A DNA stretch of 64,000 bases from Microtetraspora glauca (GCA_001570385.1 BBYL01000027.1:79923-143922), one strand, 5' to 3'; counted from the stretch's first letter, positions 52,151 through 60,597 are shown. Made by a program: numbers and translations. Notes: generated from the letters alone by a model not told the origin.

Positions 52151-52822
52151 ATGTCGATGTGGCGCGCAGTGGTCTACACGCTACGGATTCCGACCAACCG
52201 AGTGATGATCGTCGCGTCGGCGGTCGGCTACTTCTTCTTCGCCGGGCTGAGCACGTTCGCTGTCGAGTTCATCAGCGGGCATTACGGCGTGGGCAAGGTA
52301 GCGGTGAGCGGGTTGATCCCGATCGTTGGTCTCGGTGCTCTCGCGGGGGTGCTGAGTGGAGGACGCTTGGCCGACCGGCTCATGCGACACAGGCATCCCA
52401 ATGCGCGCGTCCTCGTGCCCGCGTCGGCCTACATCATCTCGGTGGCGCTGTTCTTGCCCGCGGTAGTGACCACGTCACTGGCGGTGGCGATCCCCCTGTT
52501 CATGGCCGCGGCGTTCGCGCTGGCGGCGGCCAACCCCCCGTTGGACGCCGCACGCCTCGATGTGATGCACTCCCGGCTCTGGGGACGAGCGGAGAGCGCC
52601 CGCACGCTGCTGCGGAGGACGGCGGAAGCGGGCGCCCCCGTGGTGTTCGGGTTCGTCGCAGACATGTTCAGCGCCCCCGGTGGCCGGGTGAGCGGCCTGG
52701 AATACGCCTTCCTCATCATGCTGGCGCCACTGGTGGCCAACGGGCTCATCCTGCTGCGCGCGCGGCATACGTATGCACGAGATGTCGCGACCGCCGCCGC
52801 CTCCGAAGAGAGCACCCGTTGA
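52151..52822 (+). pseudogene. MFS transporter, C-terminal half
   Basis: From ATG 52151 there are about six helices: RVMIVASAVGYFFFAGLSTF, the loop motif VLSGGRLADRLMRHRHPNAR, LFMAAAFALAAANPPLDAAR and a last helix before HTYARDV. GRLADRLxxR is the MFS loop signature of the second half. The first six helices are absent, and the sequence before 52151 has no membrane character, so this is a truncated gene. A related drug or sugar efflux role is all that can be said. Confidence 0.65.
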
Positions 52823-52843
52823 GTCTCACGAATGATCGTTGTC

Positions 52844-53020
52844 CTACGCTTGGATGATCCCTTCCGTTACCTCGTGCGGACCGGCTACGAGCAGAACGTA
52901 CGGCAGCTGCATGGCGAACATCGGGCCCGCCAGAAGGACGCCAGAGGGGGCGGCCAGCGCGTAGACGCTGGAGAATCCGGCGAGCACGGCGATGACGATC
53001 CAGCGTGCACGACGCGACAC
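52844..53020 (-). CDS. Short two-helix membrane protein, 58 residues
   Basis: GTG 53020 has GGAGGG 5 bases upstream, a near-ideal ribosome site. The product starts VSRRARWIVIAVLAGFSSVY, has a second hydrophobic stretch (VLLAGPMFAMQLPYVLLVAG) and ends EVTEGIIQA. No family is known to me. It is convergent with the MFS fragment and ends 21 bp from it. Confidence 0.5.
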   Translation of the reverse strand: MSRRARWIVIAVLAGFSSVYALAAPSGVLLAGPMFAMQLPYVLLVAGPHEVTEGIIQA

Positions 53021-53134
53021 AGCGACCCTCCAGAATCATGGTGGATCGCTATGTCACCACATGGGGGCGATGTTCCTCACGCCGGTGCCATGGTTTCCGC
53101 CAGAACCGAGCCGTCGTGTGTCATGGCCGAGTCA

Positions 53135-54589
53135 TCAGCAGTTCCGGTCGCGCGCGGGCAGGTGGCCGGTGACGAGGAAGTCGGTGACGGTCCGGTCGCC
53201 GCAGGCGTTGCCGTTGGCGAGGTAGACGCCGTGACCGCCGGAGTCGACGGCGACCATGCGAGCCCGCTGCCCGAACGCCTCGCGCATCTTCAGCGCCCCG
53301 CTGTAGGGCGTGGACGGATCGCGCAGATTCTGGATCAGCAGGACGTTGGCCGGGCCGCGCGAGCTGATCCGCGTGGCCTGCTCCGCAGGCTTGAACGGCC
53401 AGTACGCGCACGGCCCGAGGTTGACCGGCATGCCCGCGGTCAGCGGGTAGACGGCCCGGTTGCGCTTGACCTGCTGCTCGTGCCGGGCGATGGAGTTCGG
53501 CCATTCGATGTCATTGCACATCGTGGCACCGGCGTGCGCGGCGGTGTTCTGGAGAGCGGCCTCCTCCGGCTGGTTCGGCATGGGCAGCTCGGCACGGTTC
53601 AGCGCGGCTTTCATGAGCCCGGCCAGCATCGGGTAATTGGCCGTGGAGTAGAGCGCGTTGAGAAGGGTCTCCCTCAGGAGGTTGCCGGTCAACAGCTGCT
53701 CCGGCTTGGCGCCCGGCCACGCCAGCGGCTCGCGGTCCAGCCGGGCGGCGAGATCGAGGAAGGTTTTGCGCACAGCGGCCGCGTCGGCGCCGAGGCCGTA
53801 GTCGCTGTCGCGCGCAGCCGCCCAGGCTCCGAAGTCGGGGAAACTGTCCTCCACACCGACGGCGTAGTTGGCCAGCCACTGGCGCGACACCTTGCGTGGA
53901 TCGGGGTCGTCATTGCTGTCGAGGACCACTCGATCGGTGGTGGCGGGGAACATCGTGGCGTGGACTGCGCCCGCGTAGGTGCCGTACGAGACACCCCAGT
54001 AGGAGATCTTCTCCTCGCCGAGCGCCGCCCGGATCCGGTCGATGTCCCTGGCGTGGTTGCGGGTGCTGATGTGCCGGATCAGCGGCCCGCCGTTGCGGGC
54101 GCAGGCCTCGGCGATCCGGCGCGACCACGCCGCGTTCTCGGCGATGCCGCCGTCTGCGTCGGGGTACGGCTTGAGCCGTGTGAGGGAGAGGTCGGCGGGC
54201 GCGAGCCCACAGGAGACGGGTGAGCTCTTTCCCACGCCACGCGGGTCGAACCCGATGATGTCGTAACGGTCGAGCACCTCCTGGGGCAGCTTCTTGACCA
54301 GGGTGCTGGGCCGGTTCAACCCCGGGCTGCCGGGACCGCCCGGGATGATCAGCAACACGCCACGGCGGACCTCCGGGCGAGCCGTCTTGATTCTCGACAC
54401 CGCCAGCGTGACCGACGGACCGCCGGGGGCGGAGTAGTCCATCGGCACCTCGATCGTCGTGCACTCCTGTCGGGGATCGACGCCCTGGCCGGGCAAGCAG
54501 GCGCCCCACTGCGTGACGGCGGCGTGCGCCGGGGTCGCGAGCAGCGTGGTCGTCAGGGCAGCCGCGGACAAGAGGGCAAGGGTTTTCAT
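53135..54589 (-). CDS. Secreted tripeptidyl-aminopeptidase-type alpha/beta hydrolase (S33/TAP)
   Basis: 484 residues from ATG 54589 (AAGGAT upstream). Sec signal ATPAHA near 20-25. The hydrolase core has LLIIPGGPGSPGLNRPSTLV (oxyanion HGGPG-like), IIGFDPRGVGKSSPVSC, nucleophile elbow WGVSYGTYAG near 200, Asp in LRDPSTP near 424 and His in GGHGVYL near 447, with the TAP C-terminal domain. These actinomycete enzymes remove N-terminal tripeptides or related substrates outside the cell. Monocistronic as far as can be seen. Confidence 0.92.
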   Translation of the reverse strand: MKTLALLSAAALTTTLLATPAHAAVTQWGACLPGQGVDPRQECTTIEVPMDYSAPGGPSVTLAVSRIKTARPEVRRGVLLIIPGGPGSPGLNRPSTLVKKLPQEVLDRYDIIGFDPRGVGKSSPVSCGLAPADLSLTRLKPYPDADGGIAENAAWSRRIAEACARNGGPLIRHISTRNHARDIDRIRAALGEEKISYWGVSYGTYAGAVHATMFPATTDRVVLDSNDDPDPRKVSRQWLANYAVGVEDSFPDFGAWAAARDSDYGLGADAAAVRKTFLDLAARLDREPLAWPGAKPEQLLTGNLLRETLLNALYSTANYPMLAGLMKAALNRAELPMPNQPEEAALQNTAAHAGATMCNDIEWPNSIARHEQQVKRNRAVYPLTAGMPVNLGPCAYWPFKPAEQATRISSRGPANVLLIQNLRDPSTPYSGALKMREAFGQRARMVAVDSGGHGVYLANGNACGDRTVTDFLVTGHLPARDRNC

Positions 54590-54720
54590 CAGGATCCTTT
54601 CGGTTCTGCGGATGTCCACGACTCTGCCGGGCCGATGATCGTCGAACCAGAGACCTCGTCAGTGACCACCCGTGACCTCGTCATAAAAGCGACGAACGTC
54701 CAGAATCCGCGCAGCATCCG

Positions 54721-55155
54721 TTATCCAACGCGTCCCGGTGCTCGGCGATCATCGGTGATCAGGGCGACCGCCTCGACCTCGACGAGCTGGTGGTCGTAAC
54801 CGAGCACCGTCACGCCGAGCAGTGTGCTGGGGACGTCATGTGCGCCCATGTAGTCGCGGTAGACCTCCCACGCCTCGACCAGGTCACTCTGTTTGGAGGA
54901 GGCCACATAGACGGTGGTCTTGACGACATCGGTCAGCGACGCTCCCGCCCCGTCGAGTGCCGTGACGAGATTGCGCATCACCTGGTGGGTCTGCCCCGCG
55001 TAGTCCCCCACCGCGACCGTCTTGCCCTCGGCGTCGAGGGGACAGGCCCCCGCCACCCAGATGGCACGTACCGGCGTGTCGGCGACCGCCGCGTAGGCGT
55101 AGTCCACATTCTGCGTGAGCCGGTCGTTGCGGATCAGCCTGACACCTGTGCTCAT
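54721..55155 (-). CDS. RidA/YjgF-family protein
   Basis: 144 residues from ATG 55155 behind AAAGGAG. The RidA fold is shown by AIWVAGACPLDAEGKTVAVG, YAGQTHQVMRNLVTALDGAG, ASLTDVVKTTVYVASSKQSD and STLLGVTVLGYDHQLVEVEA. RidA proteins deaminate reactive enamine/imine intermediates. The Arg that binds the carboxylate in the classic enzyme is not clearly present at the C-terminal position, so it may be an Rid2-7 type member. It lies 67 bp downstream of the TIGR03086 gene, probably the same transcript. Confidence 0.88.
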   Translation of the reverse strand: MSTGVRLIRNDRLTQNVDYAYAAVADTPVRAIWVAGACPLDAEGKTVAVGDYAGQTHQVMRNLVTALDGAGASLTDVVKTTVYVASSKQSDLVEAWEVYRDYMGAHDVPSTLLGVTVLGYDHQLVEVEAVALITDDRRAPGRVG

Positions 55156-55222
55156 GAACGCTCCTTTGGGACGGAATTGGAAGATGTGCGGAAAGCGGCA
55201 AACGGCCCTTGTTCCGGCGGGT

Positions 55223-55876
55223 TCACCGGGGCCAGGCCGGAGAGCGGCCGAGGATCGCGACGATCTCGTCAAGACGTGATCCGCCGGACCACGAGACCTC
55301 TGGCGCGAAGGCGGCGCCGGGCGCGAGACGGGCGTCGCCCACGGGTACGGCCCTGGCCACGACGAGCGCGACGTCGAGCAGTTCCGGCTCGAACCCCACG
55401 GTGATGCCCAACGTCCTTGCGACATCCCAGGAATGTACGACGTAGTCGATGAAGTGGAAGCCGATCGCCCGCATCGCGGGGAACGGCCTGCCGGCGTCGA
55501 CCTCCGGCAGCGGGAACATCCGGTCGAGGACGCCATCGGCGGCGAAGGCCGCCAGCACGTGCCGGGCGGAGACCCGGTAGGCCTCGACGGGGTCGTCCCC
55601 AAGAGGGCGCGGTTTCCACAACGCCGGGTCGCCTTCGCCCCTGGACGCCGCCGCGAAGCCGTAGTGCTGCGTGGTCATGTGGGTCAGCAGGTCGTGCAGC
55701 GTCCATCCGGCACATGGCGTCGGCCGGTCCATGTCCGCGGCCGTCGCCTGTGCGGCCACGTCGACGCTGGTGCGGACCGCTCGGGCGTTGAGTGCGACGA
55801 GATCGACCCCGGTCGTCAGCGCGTTGGGTTCGCGCGGGTTCGCCCCCATGGCGGGAGCCCCGGAATTCATATGCAT
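55223..55876 (-). CDS. TIGR03086 family metal-binding (DinB-like) protein
   Basis: 217 residues from ATG 55876; ATG near 55849 (MGANPREP) is an alternative. DinB-like four-helix protein of the mycothiol-dependent maleylpyruvate isomerase N-terminal type: CAGWTLHDLLTHMTTQHYGF supplies the first His ligands, and HFIDYVVHSWDVARTLGITV the second pair. The family is actinobacterial and its members are usually taken as thiol-dependent transferases or isomerases. It is divergent from a MarR regulator across 51 bp and probably controlled by it. Confidence 0.85.
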   Translation of the reverse strand: MHMNSGAPAMGANPREPNALTTGVDLVALNARAVRTSVDVAAQATAADMDRPTPCAGWTLHDLLTHMTTQHYGFAAASRGEGDPALWKPRPLGDDPVEAYRVSARHVLAAFAADGVLDRMFPLPEVDAGRPFPAMRAIGFHFIDYVVHSWDVARTLGITVGFEPELLDVALVVARAVPVGDARLAPGAAFAPEVSWSGGSRLDEIVAILGRSPAWPR

Positions 55877-55886
55877 GTGCTTATAA

Positions 55887-55915
55887 TCAACAGGCGCTTA
55901 TCATCTGTCAACAGG
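55887..55915. promoter_or_regulatory. Candidate MarR operator: direct repeat TCAACAGG
   Basis: TCAACAGG occurs at 55887-55894 and 55908-55915, spaced 21 bp (two helical turns), in the AT-rich gap between the TIGR03086 and marR genes. GCTTATAA and GCTTATCA precede the copies at a similar spacing. A MarR dimer pair could bind here. Confidence 0.45.
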
Positions 55916-55927
55916 TATCTTGACCAT

Positions 55928-56374
55928 GTGACGGGTCAGGACGGCGACCGCCGCGACCTCGCCGCGATGCTGCAGCCCCTGGTGCGGTCTCTCATCGCCG
56001 CGGAACTGCCGGTGCTGGCGAGGCACGGGATCTCCATGTGGGGCTACGTCGTGCTCAGCGCGCTTGACGACAACCCGGTGCGCACGCAGGCCGCGCTCGC
56101 GGAGGCGATCGGCGCCGACAAGACACGGATCATCAGCACACTCGACAAACTCCAAGAATCCGGGTTGATCTCTCGTACGCCGGACCCCGGTGACCGTCGC
56201 GCCCGGCTGCTCTTGATCACCGAGGATGGTCGCAGGGTGCGCAGATCGGCACAGGCCGGCATCCAGGCGAACGAGGACCGTCTGCTCGCCATGCTGCCGC
56301 CGGCCGATCGGCGTGGTTTTCTGCGCGCCGTGCGCGCGCTGTCGGCGCTGTCGCACGAAGACATCGTCGGCTGA
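55928..56374 (+). CDS. MarR-family regulator
   Basis: 148 residues from GTG 55928. Winged helix: GISMWGYVVLSALDDNPVRT, QAALAEAIGADKTRIISTLD, KLQESGLISRTPDPGDRRAR with the wing DPGDRRARLLLITEDG. The dimerisation helices are typical. It is divergent from the TIGR03086/ridA pair, which is likely repressed until a small aromatic or oxidant binds. Upstream in-frame codons exist but give an unlikely extension through the AT-rich promoter. Confidence 0.9.
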   Translation: MTGQDGDRRDLAAMLQPLVRSLIAAELPVLARHGISMWGYVVLSALDDNPVRTQAALAEAIGADKTRIISTLDKLQESGLISRTPDPGDRRARLLLITEDGRRVRRSAQAGIQANEDRLLAMLPPADRRGFLRAVRALSALSHEDIVG

Positions 56375-56578
56375 CGACATCGAGCGGCGTTTTCCGGTGC
56401 GCCCCAGCGCACCCAGACCGGCACCGCTCCGGCATCGGCTTTTGCCCTGTGAACGTGCGGAGGGCTCGTCGAGGTCCGGGCCCTGAAGACACGCCTCGGG
56501 CTCCGCGGGCGGGAGCACCACAGGGGGGGCTGCGGAGGTTGATCGGATGGATGTGGACAGATCGACGGGCGCTCACTA

Positions 56579-56622
56579 ATGTCATATGACGTCTTATGCA
56601 ATCATAAGATGTCGTACGACAT
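56579..56622. promoter_or_regulatory. 44-bp near-perfect palindrome upstream of the protease-like gene
   Basis: TGTCATATGACGTCTTATG (56580-56598) faces CATAAGATGTCGTACGACA (56603-56621) around CAAT, with 16 of 19 positions paired plus an outer A-T pair. Each arm also holds its own perfect 10-bp palindrome, GTCATATGAC (56581-56590) and GTCGTACGAC (56611-56620). It is AT-rich in a GC-rich gap, 87 bp before the start codon. The structure suggests cooperative binding of two dimers or a large operator. Confidence 0.7.
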
Positions 56623-56708
56623 GAGCGACGCCGTGATCCCAGCGGATCGGCGATGCACTAGCGCCTCTGTCGTCCGCGATCCCCCCTCTCCACCAAGGAG
56701 CGACCCCC

Positions 56709-58190
56709 GTGAAACGCATCCTGGCCGCCGGCGGTGCTGCGGCCGGCCTCCTGGCCACCGCCGCGGTCACCTCCCCCGCACAGGCCGCCGGTGACGTCGC
56801 CGCCACCCCTCTCGCCAACACCAACCTGGCCGCCCGCCAGGTCGCCACGTTCTGGTACGGCGAGAACAAGGCCAACCTGATCGGCGCCACGCCGTACAAC
56901 GTCGAGACCAAGGTCGTCGCCAAGCACGTCTCCAAGGGCGGCCCCGCCCCCGACAGCAAACCCGGCGTCGTCCCCGCCATCGGCGACGAGAAGAAGGCGA
57001 CCGCCAAGTCCAAGAACGTCAACCTGCCCAAGACCACGGGCAAGGTGTTCTTCATCGGCGCCGACCACAAGCCGCACTGGTGCTCCGCCACCTCCGTGCA
57101 GGCGAACTACCGCAACCTGGTCGCCACCGCGGGCCACTGCGTCTACGACACCGAGTCGAACAAGGCCACCCTCGACAAGTGGGTCTTCATCCCCGGCTAC
57201 TACCAGGGCAAGACCCCGTGGGGCATCTACGTGGGCAAGCAGGCCTTCACCCACTACGACTACGACGTGTACGAGGACGGCGACCGCGACTACGCGTTCG
57301 TGACCGTCTACAACGGTGTCCTGCCCGAGAGCGTGACCAAGACCCGCGACTACTCGGAGACCTTCGACACCAAGAAGGAAGCCGAGAACAAGAAGGCCGA
57401 GCTGGAGTCATCGCCCTCTACTGTGCGCGCCTCCGTCACGGTCGCCGAGGTACGGAGCCGCAAGGTGGTCCCGGTCGGCACACCGGAATCCGTGCAGGTC
57501 TGGAACATCGACATCGCCGAATTCGTACGACTCAACCCGAACCTCCCCCGCGCGGGCAACGGCCCGTGGACTCCCGGCACCGGTGTGGACGACGACGTCG
57601 CGAACCAGGAGCCCCCCGGCTGGCAGCCGGGCGAGGACGACGACCACAAGACCTACCGCTTCACACGCGGCATCGGCGCCAGCACGCGGTGGGTGACCCG
57701 CACGTACTGGGCGAACTACGACCTGGACTACAGGGTCACCGGCAAGCTCTACCAGATCGGGCTGAAGGACGTCGGCCGTCTCGGTGACAACGTCGGCGGC
57801 CAGGGGCTCGCCTACAACCAGAAGGTCGGCAAGCCGGTCTTCGTGTTCGGCTACCCGAGCGGCGCCCACCTGGACGGCAACCACGCCTACACCGGCACGA
57901 CCCTCAAGTGGACCTACGGCAAGACCTTCGCCGTCCAGGCCCCCGCCATCAAGGGCGAGGAACTCCTCGGCACCAAATCCTCCTTCACCGGCGAGGGCGC
58001 CCTCGGCTCCTCCTGGCTGATCAACTACAACAACGGCCGCCGCCTCGGCTACCTCAACGGCGTCACCATCGGCGTCTCCGACACCGACGGCAACAACCGC
58101 TACGACACCAGCTTCTCGCCGTACTTCGACGGTGAGCTGTACGGCGTCTACAGCGCGGCCAAGAACCTCTGGTCCGGAAAAATCGTCTAA
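56709..58190 (+). CDS. Secreted chymotrypsin-fold protein, copy A
   Basis: 493 residues from GTG 56709 behind AAGGAG. Sec signal ends near 27 (TSPAQA). A pro-region-like stretch precedes the trypsin-like domain: NLVATAGHCVYD holds the catalytic His near 142, and DRDYAFVTVYNG the Asp near 193. A long insert (about 208-345) follows, then QGLAYNQKVGKPVFVFGYPS. The nucleophile region reads TGEGALGSSWLINYNNG, where relatives have GASGGPWL, so the usual Ser is a Leu and activity is doubtful. The last 145 residues are almost identical, also in DNA, to the inverted copy B at 62992-64000. Members of this family are secreted endopeptidases of actinomycetes. Confidence 0.85.
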   Translation: MKRILAAGGAAAGLLATAAVTSPAQAAGDVAATPLANTNLAARQVATFWYGENKANLIGATPYNVETKVVAKHVSKGGPAPDSKPGVVPAIGDEKKATAKSKNVNLPKTTGKVFFIGADHKPHWCSATSVQANYRNLVATAGHCVYDTESNKATLDKWVFIPGYYQGKTPWGIYVGKQAFTHYDYDVYEDGDRDYAFVTVYNGVLPESVTKTRDYSETFDTKKEAENKKAELESSPSTVRASVTVAEVRSRKVVPVGTPESVQVWNIDIAEFVRLNPNLPRAGNGPWTPGTGVDDDVANQEPPGWQPGEDDDHKTYRFTRGIGASTRWVTRTYWANYDLDYRVTGKLYQIGLKDVGRLGDNVGGQGLAYNQKVGKPVFVFGYPSGAHLDGNHAYTGTTLKWTYGKTFAVQAPAIKGEELLGTKSSFTGEGALGSSWLINYNNGRRLGYLNGVTIGVSDTDGNNRYDTSFSPYFDGELYGVYSAAKNLWSGKIV

Positions 58191-58202
58191 GCGTCATACG
58201 GA

Positions 58203-58274
58203 GTGATGCGGTGCCGGACATCACCACCGCCCGGCACCATCCCATCGCGGAAGGGCCCGCCCAGGCCCTTCCGC
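58203..58274 (+). repeat. Terminator-bearing repeat, copy 1
   Basis: About 72 bp running from GTGATGCGG through CGGCACCATCCCATCGCGGA and a hairpin GGAAGGGCCCG..AGGCCCTTCC (58249-58272). It sits 12 bp after the stop of protease-like copy A, where it can end transcription. The same unit occurs at 59163-59238 and inverted at 62891-62969. Confidence 0.8.
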
Positions 58275-58308
58275 CCCAGCGGGGCGCCCGGAGAAAAACG
58301 ACCCAGCG

Positions 58309-58692
58309 ATGGAACGAGGGACGATCGCGGTGTACGACAGGACGCTACGGGTTCGCCTCCGTCTCTCCGGGGGCATGCCGCCCCTGGATCGGGACATCCC
58401 GGTGGACGGCTTCCACCTGCCCGCCGAACGGGCACGTGAGCTGGACGCGCTGGTGAGGGCACTGCCCACCGAGAACGTTCGTGGCCTGCTCCCGCCACCG
58501 GTGCCCGACTCGGCTTTCTATGAGCTGCACGTCGAACGATACGGCGAGCGGCGGGCCTACTGGTATCACGACGGCAGCCTGCCGCCCGAGGTGCGGGCGC
58601 TCGTCCGGTTCCTGCTCGATGTCGCGAACGGGGGAGCTCCCGGCATGACGGCGCCGGATCCTGCCCCGGCCGAAGGGAACGAAGGAGTGTGA
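58309..58692 (+). CDS. Emfourin-like (protease inhibitor family) protein
   Basis: 127 residues from ATG 58309; GTG 58330 has a better placed GAGGG and would give 120. The sequence VRLRLSGGMPPLDRDIPVDG, then LPAERARELDALVRALP, PVPDSAFYELHVERYGERRA and LPPEVRALVRFLLDVA follows the pattern of the emfourin family, small proteins that inhibit protealysin-type proteases (SGG near the start, two helices, Tyr-rich strand). It stands 118 bp after a secreted protease-like gene and overlaps the next gene (GTGA). The family call is from pattern and moderately sure. The target is unknown. Confidence 0.55.
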   Translation: MERGTIAVYDRTLRVRLRLSGGMPPLDRDIPVDGFHLPAERARELDALVRALPTENVRGLLPPPVPDSAFYELHVERYGERRAYWYHDGSLPPEVRALVRFLLDVANGGAPGMTAPDPAPAEGNEGV

Positions 58693-59120
58693 CCGTGGGG
58701 GAGTGGGCGAGATACGCCGCCATCGTCGTGGCGCTGGCGATTCCGATCGGCTCCTACCTGTACGCCCGGAAGGCGCCGAAGTTCCGGCCCCCGCGATGGA
58801 CGGACAGGGAGTTGCGCACGGCTTTCGAGGCCATCAGGTCCGGCAGCTCGGCCGCCGCGGAGCTGGCCCGCCCGTCTGGCTCGCACGTGTACACGCTCGG
58901 TGTGGTCCTGGCGCTCTGGCCCGGACCCAAAGGTAGGTACGACCTGCGCTTCCAGGTCAGGGTGCTCGACGCGACGGTGGTGACCGCGGCCCTCTCGCAG
59001 AGGATGTGGCATCGCAACGCCAAGGTGAGTCCGGGTGACCTCGTCGTGGTCTTCCACGGCCAGGGAAGCGGTCCCGCGCTCGTTACCCGCGTGTTCCGGC
59101 GTCGGAGAACGACCGGATGA
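58689..59120 (+). CDS. Small membrane-anchored protein, unknown function
   Basis: 143 residues from GTG 58689 (overlaps the emfourin-like stop; GTG 58695 possible), with GAAGGAG upstream. One N-terminal helix (RYAAIVVALAIPIGSYLYAR) anchors a basic domain of about 110 residues: RFQVRVLDATVVTAALSQRM, VSPGDLVVVFHGQGSGPALV. No domain is recognised. Coupling to the inhibitor-like gene suggests they act together. Confidence 0.6.
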   Translation: MTVGEWARYAAIVVALAIPIGSYLYARKAPKFRPPRWTDRELRTAFEAIRSGSSAAAELARPSGSHVYTLGVVLALWPGPKGRYDLRFQVRVLDATVVTAALSQRMWHRNAKVSPGDLVVVFHGQGSGPALVTRVFRRRRTTG

Positions 59121-59162
59121 CGGCACGCCATCCGGACGGGGACCCGGCCGGCGCCGATCGAC

Positions 59163-59238
59163 GTGACGACGCCGGACATCGCCACCCGCCCGGCACCATC
59201 CCATCGCGGAAGGGCCCGCCCGGGCCCTTCCGCACCTT
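59163..59238 (+). repeat. Terminator-bearing repeat, copy 2
   Basis: Starts GTGACGACGCCGGACATCGC and continues CCCGGCACCATCCCATCGCG to a perfect 11-bp stem GGAAGGGCCCG-CC-CGGGCCCTTCC (59208-59231). It follows the stop of the membrane-protein gene by 42 bp. Close match to copies 1 and 3. Confidence 0.8.
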
Positions 59239-59274
59239 CCAGCGATCGCGATCACATGGCAGGAGGAGAGCGCG

Positions 59275-60597
59275 ATGAGCTTCGACTGGTTCGACGTCAT
59301 CCTGGACTTCGGATCCATGCTGGACGAACCGGGGTCGAAGGCCGCCGTGAGGCTTGATGCGCTCACCGACGAGCTCGGACTGAGGTTCGTGCCCAAGGAC
59401 CTGCCGCGGCACATGTCCGAGGACTGGGCGGACTGGCTGCAGACCGTGGCCGAAGCCGGGACACCCGCGCTCCTGGCCCGGCTGGAGCACCCCAGCACGT
59501 CGATCCGGAGGGCGGCCGCGTTCGTGCTGACCTACTGCTCCGACGCGGAACTGCCCGCCGCGCTACGCGCCCGCATCGAGGCCGAGACCGACGCGCCCAC
59601 CACGCTCACCCTCCTGATCGCGCTCGGCCGGTTCCCCGAACAGCGGGCGTACCTGCGCGAGCTCACCACGCGCGATCATCCGCCGTTGACGCGGTGCGGT
59701 GCCGCGCTCGGCCTGGTGATGCGGCCATGCGGGGTGGGGCGGTTCCGCGACGGCCCGGCCGCGGGCGCCGACCTCGGCGACGACGTGATCGAGGCGCTGA
59801 CGATCGGCTTCACCGACGACGCCGTCGAATCCCACGTGGAGGAGCTGCCCTGGACCGAACCGGAGTGGAACCACCTCGAAGACGTCATCACCATGAGCCT
59901 GCGCCCGCTCCCCGACGCGCTGGCCCGCTGGCTGACCATGATGCTGACCCTGACACGGGCAGGGAAGGTCCACAGCGGGTGGGCCGACTGCCTGTGCTAC
60001 TCCGCGGGCGACCTGAACCGCCATCATCCGGGACTGGGCGCGCCGCTCGGCCCGCTGGTCGGCGATCTGCTCGGGCACCCGGAGACGGACGCGCGGCTGG
60101 GCGCCATGCGAAGCATCGTGTGCTGGCTCGGCGACCCGGAGAACGATGCGGCCACCGCGCGCTACCTCGACCAGGTCGCCGCCGCGCTCGACGTACCCGA
60201 ACTGGAGGGCATGGCACTCTGCGTCCTCATCACCCAGCGCGACGCCAGGTGCGTGCCACCGCTGCGGCGGATGATCAGCGAGGAGTCCATGACACTCAGG
60301 CTGGACGGGCCGCGCACCATGGAGAACTCGCCGTATCTGATGTCCCTGTTGCCTGCGGCGGCTCGGTTCGCCGACGAGCTGATCCCCGCCGTACGCACGC
60401 GTCTGGCCGCCGAGCCGCAGACGCATGAGGTGGAGCGGCTGCTGGAGGCCATCACTGGATGGGATGGGCTGGAGGTGGCACTGCCCGAGCTCCGGCGGTT
60501 GCGCGAGTCGGCCGAACGCTGGCCGCGCGGGGAGCCGAAAGTGCTCAGCACCCTCCTGAACCATCTCGGCCGCGACACCCACCCCGACGGAGGATGA
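59275..60597 (+). CDS. HEAT-repeat protein
   Basis: 440 residues from ATG 59275 behind AGGAGGAG. All-helical: repeated units such as TPALLARLEHPSTSIRRAAA, FVLTYCSDAELPAALRARIE, LTLLIALGRFPEQRAYLREL and GMALCVLITQRDARCVPPLR are HEAT/Armadillo-type pairs of helices used for protein binding. No signal peptide, so cytoplasmic. Proteins of this kind appear as immunity or scaffold components in actinobacterial accessory loci. It lies between two copies of a terminator repeat and close to the two protease-like genes. Confidence 0.75.
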   Translation: MSFDWFDVILDFGSMLDEPGSKAAVRLDALTDELGLRFVPKDLPRHMSEDWADWLQTVAEAGTPALLARLEHPSTSIRRAAAFVLTYCSDAELPAALRARIEAETDAPTTLTLLIALGRFPEQRAYLRELTTRDHPPLTRCGAALGLVMRPCGVGRFRDGPAAGADLGDDVIEALTIGFTDDAVESHVEELPWTEPEWNHLEDVITMSLRPLPDALARWLTMMLTLTRAGKVHSGWADCLCYSAGDLNRHHPGLGAPLGPLVGDLLGHPETDARLGAMRSIVCWLGDPENDAATARYLDQVAAALDVPELEGMALCVLITQRDARCVPPLRRMISEESMTLRLDGPRTMENSPYLMSLLPAAARFADELIPAVRTRLAAEPQTHEVERLLEAITGWDGLEVALPELRRLRESAERWPRGEPKVLSTLLNHLGRDTHPDGG

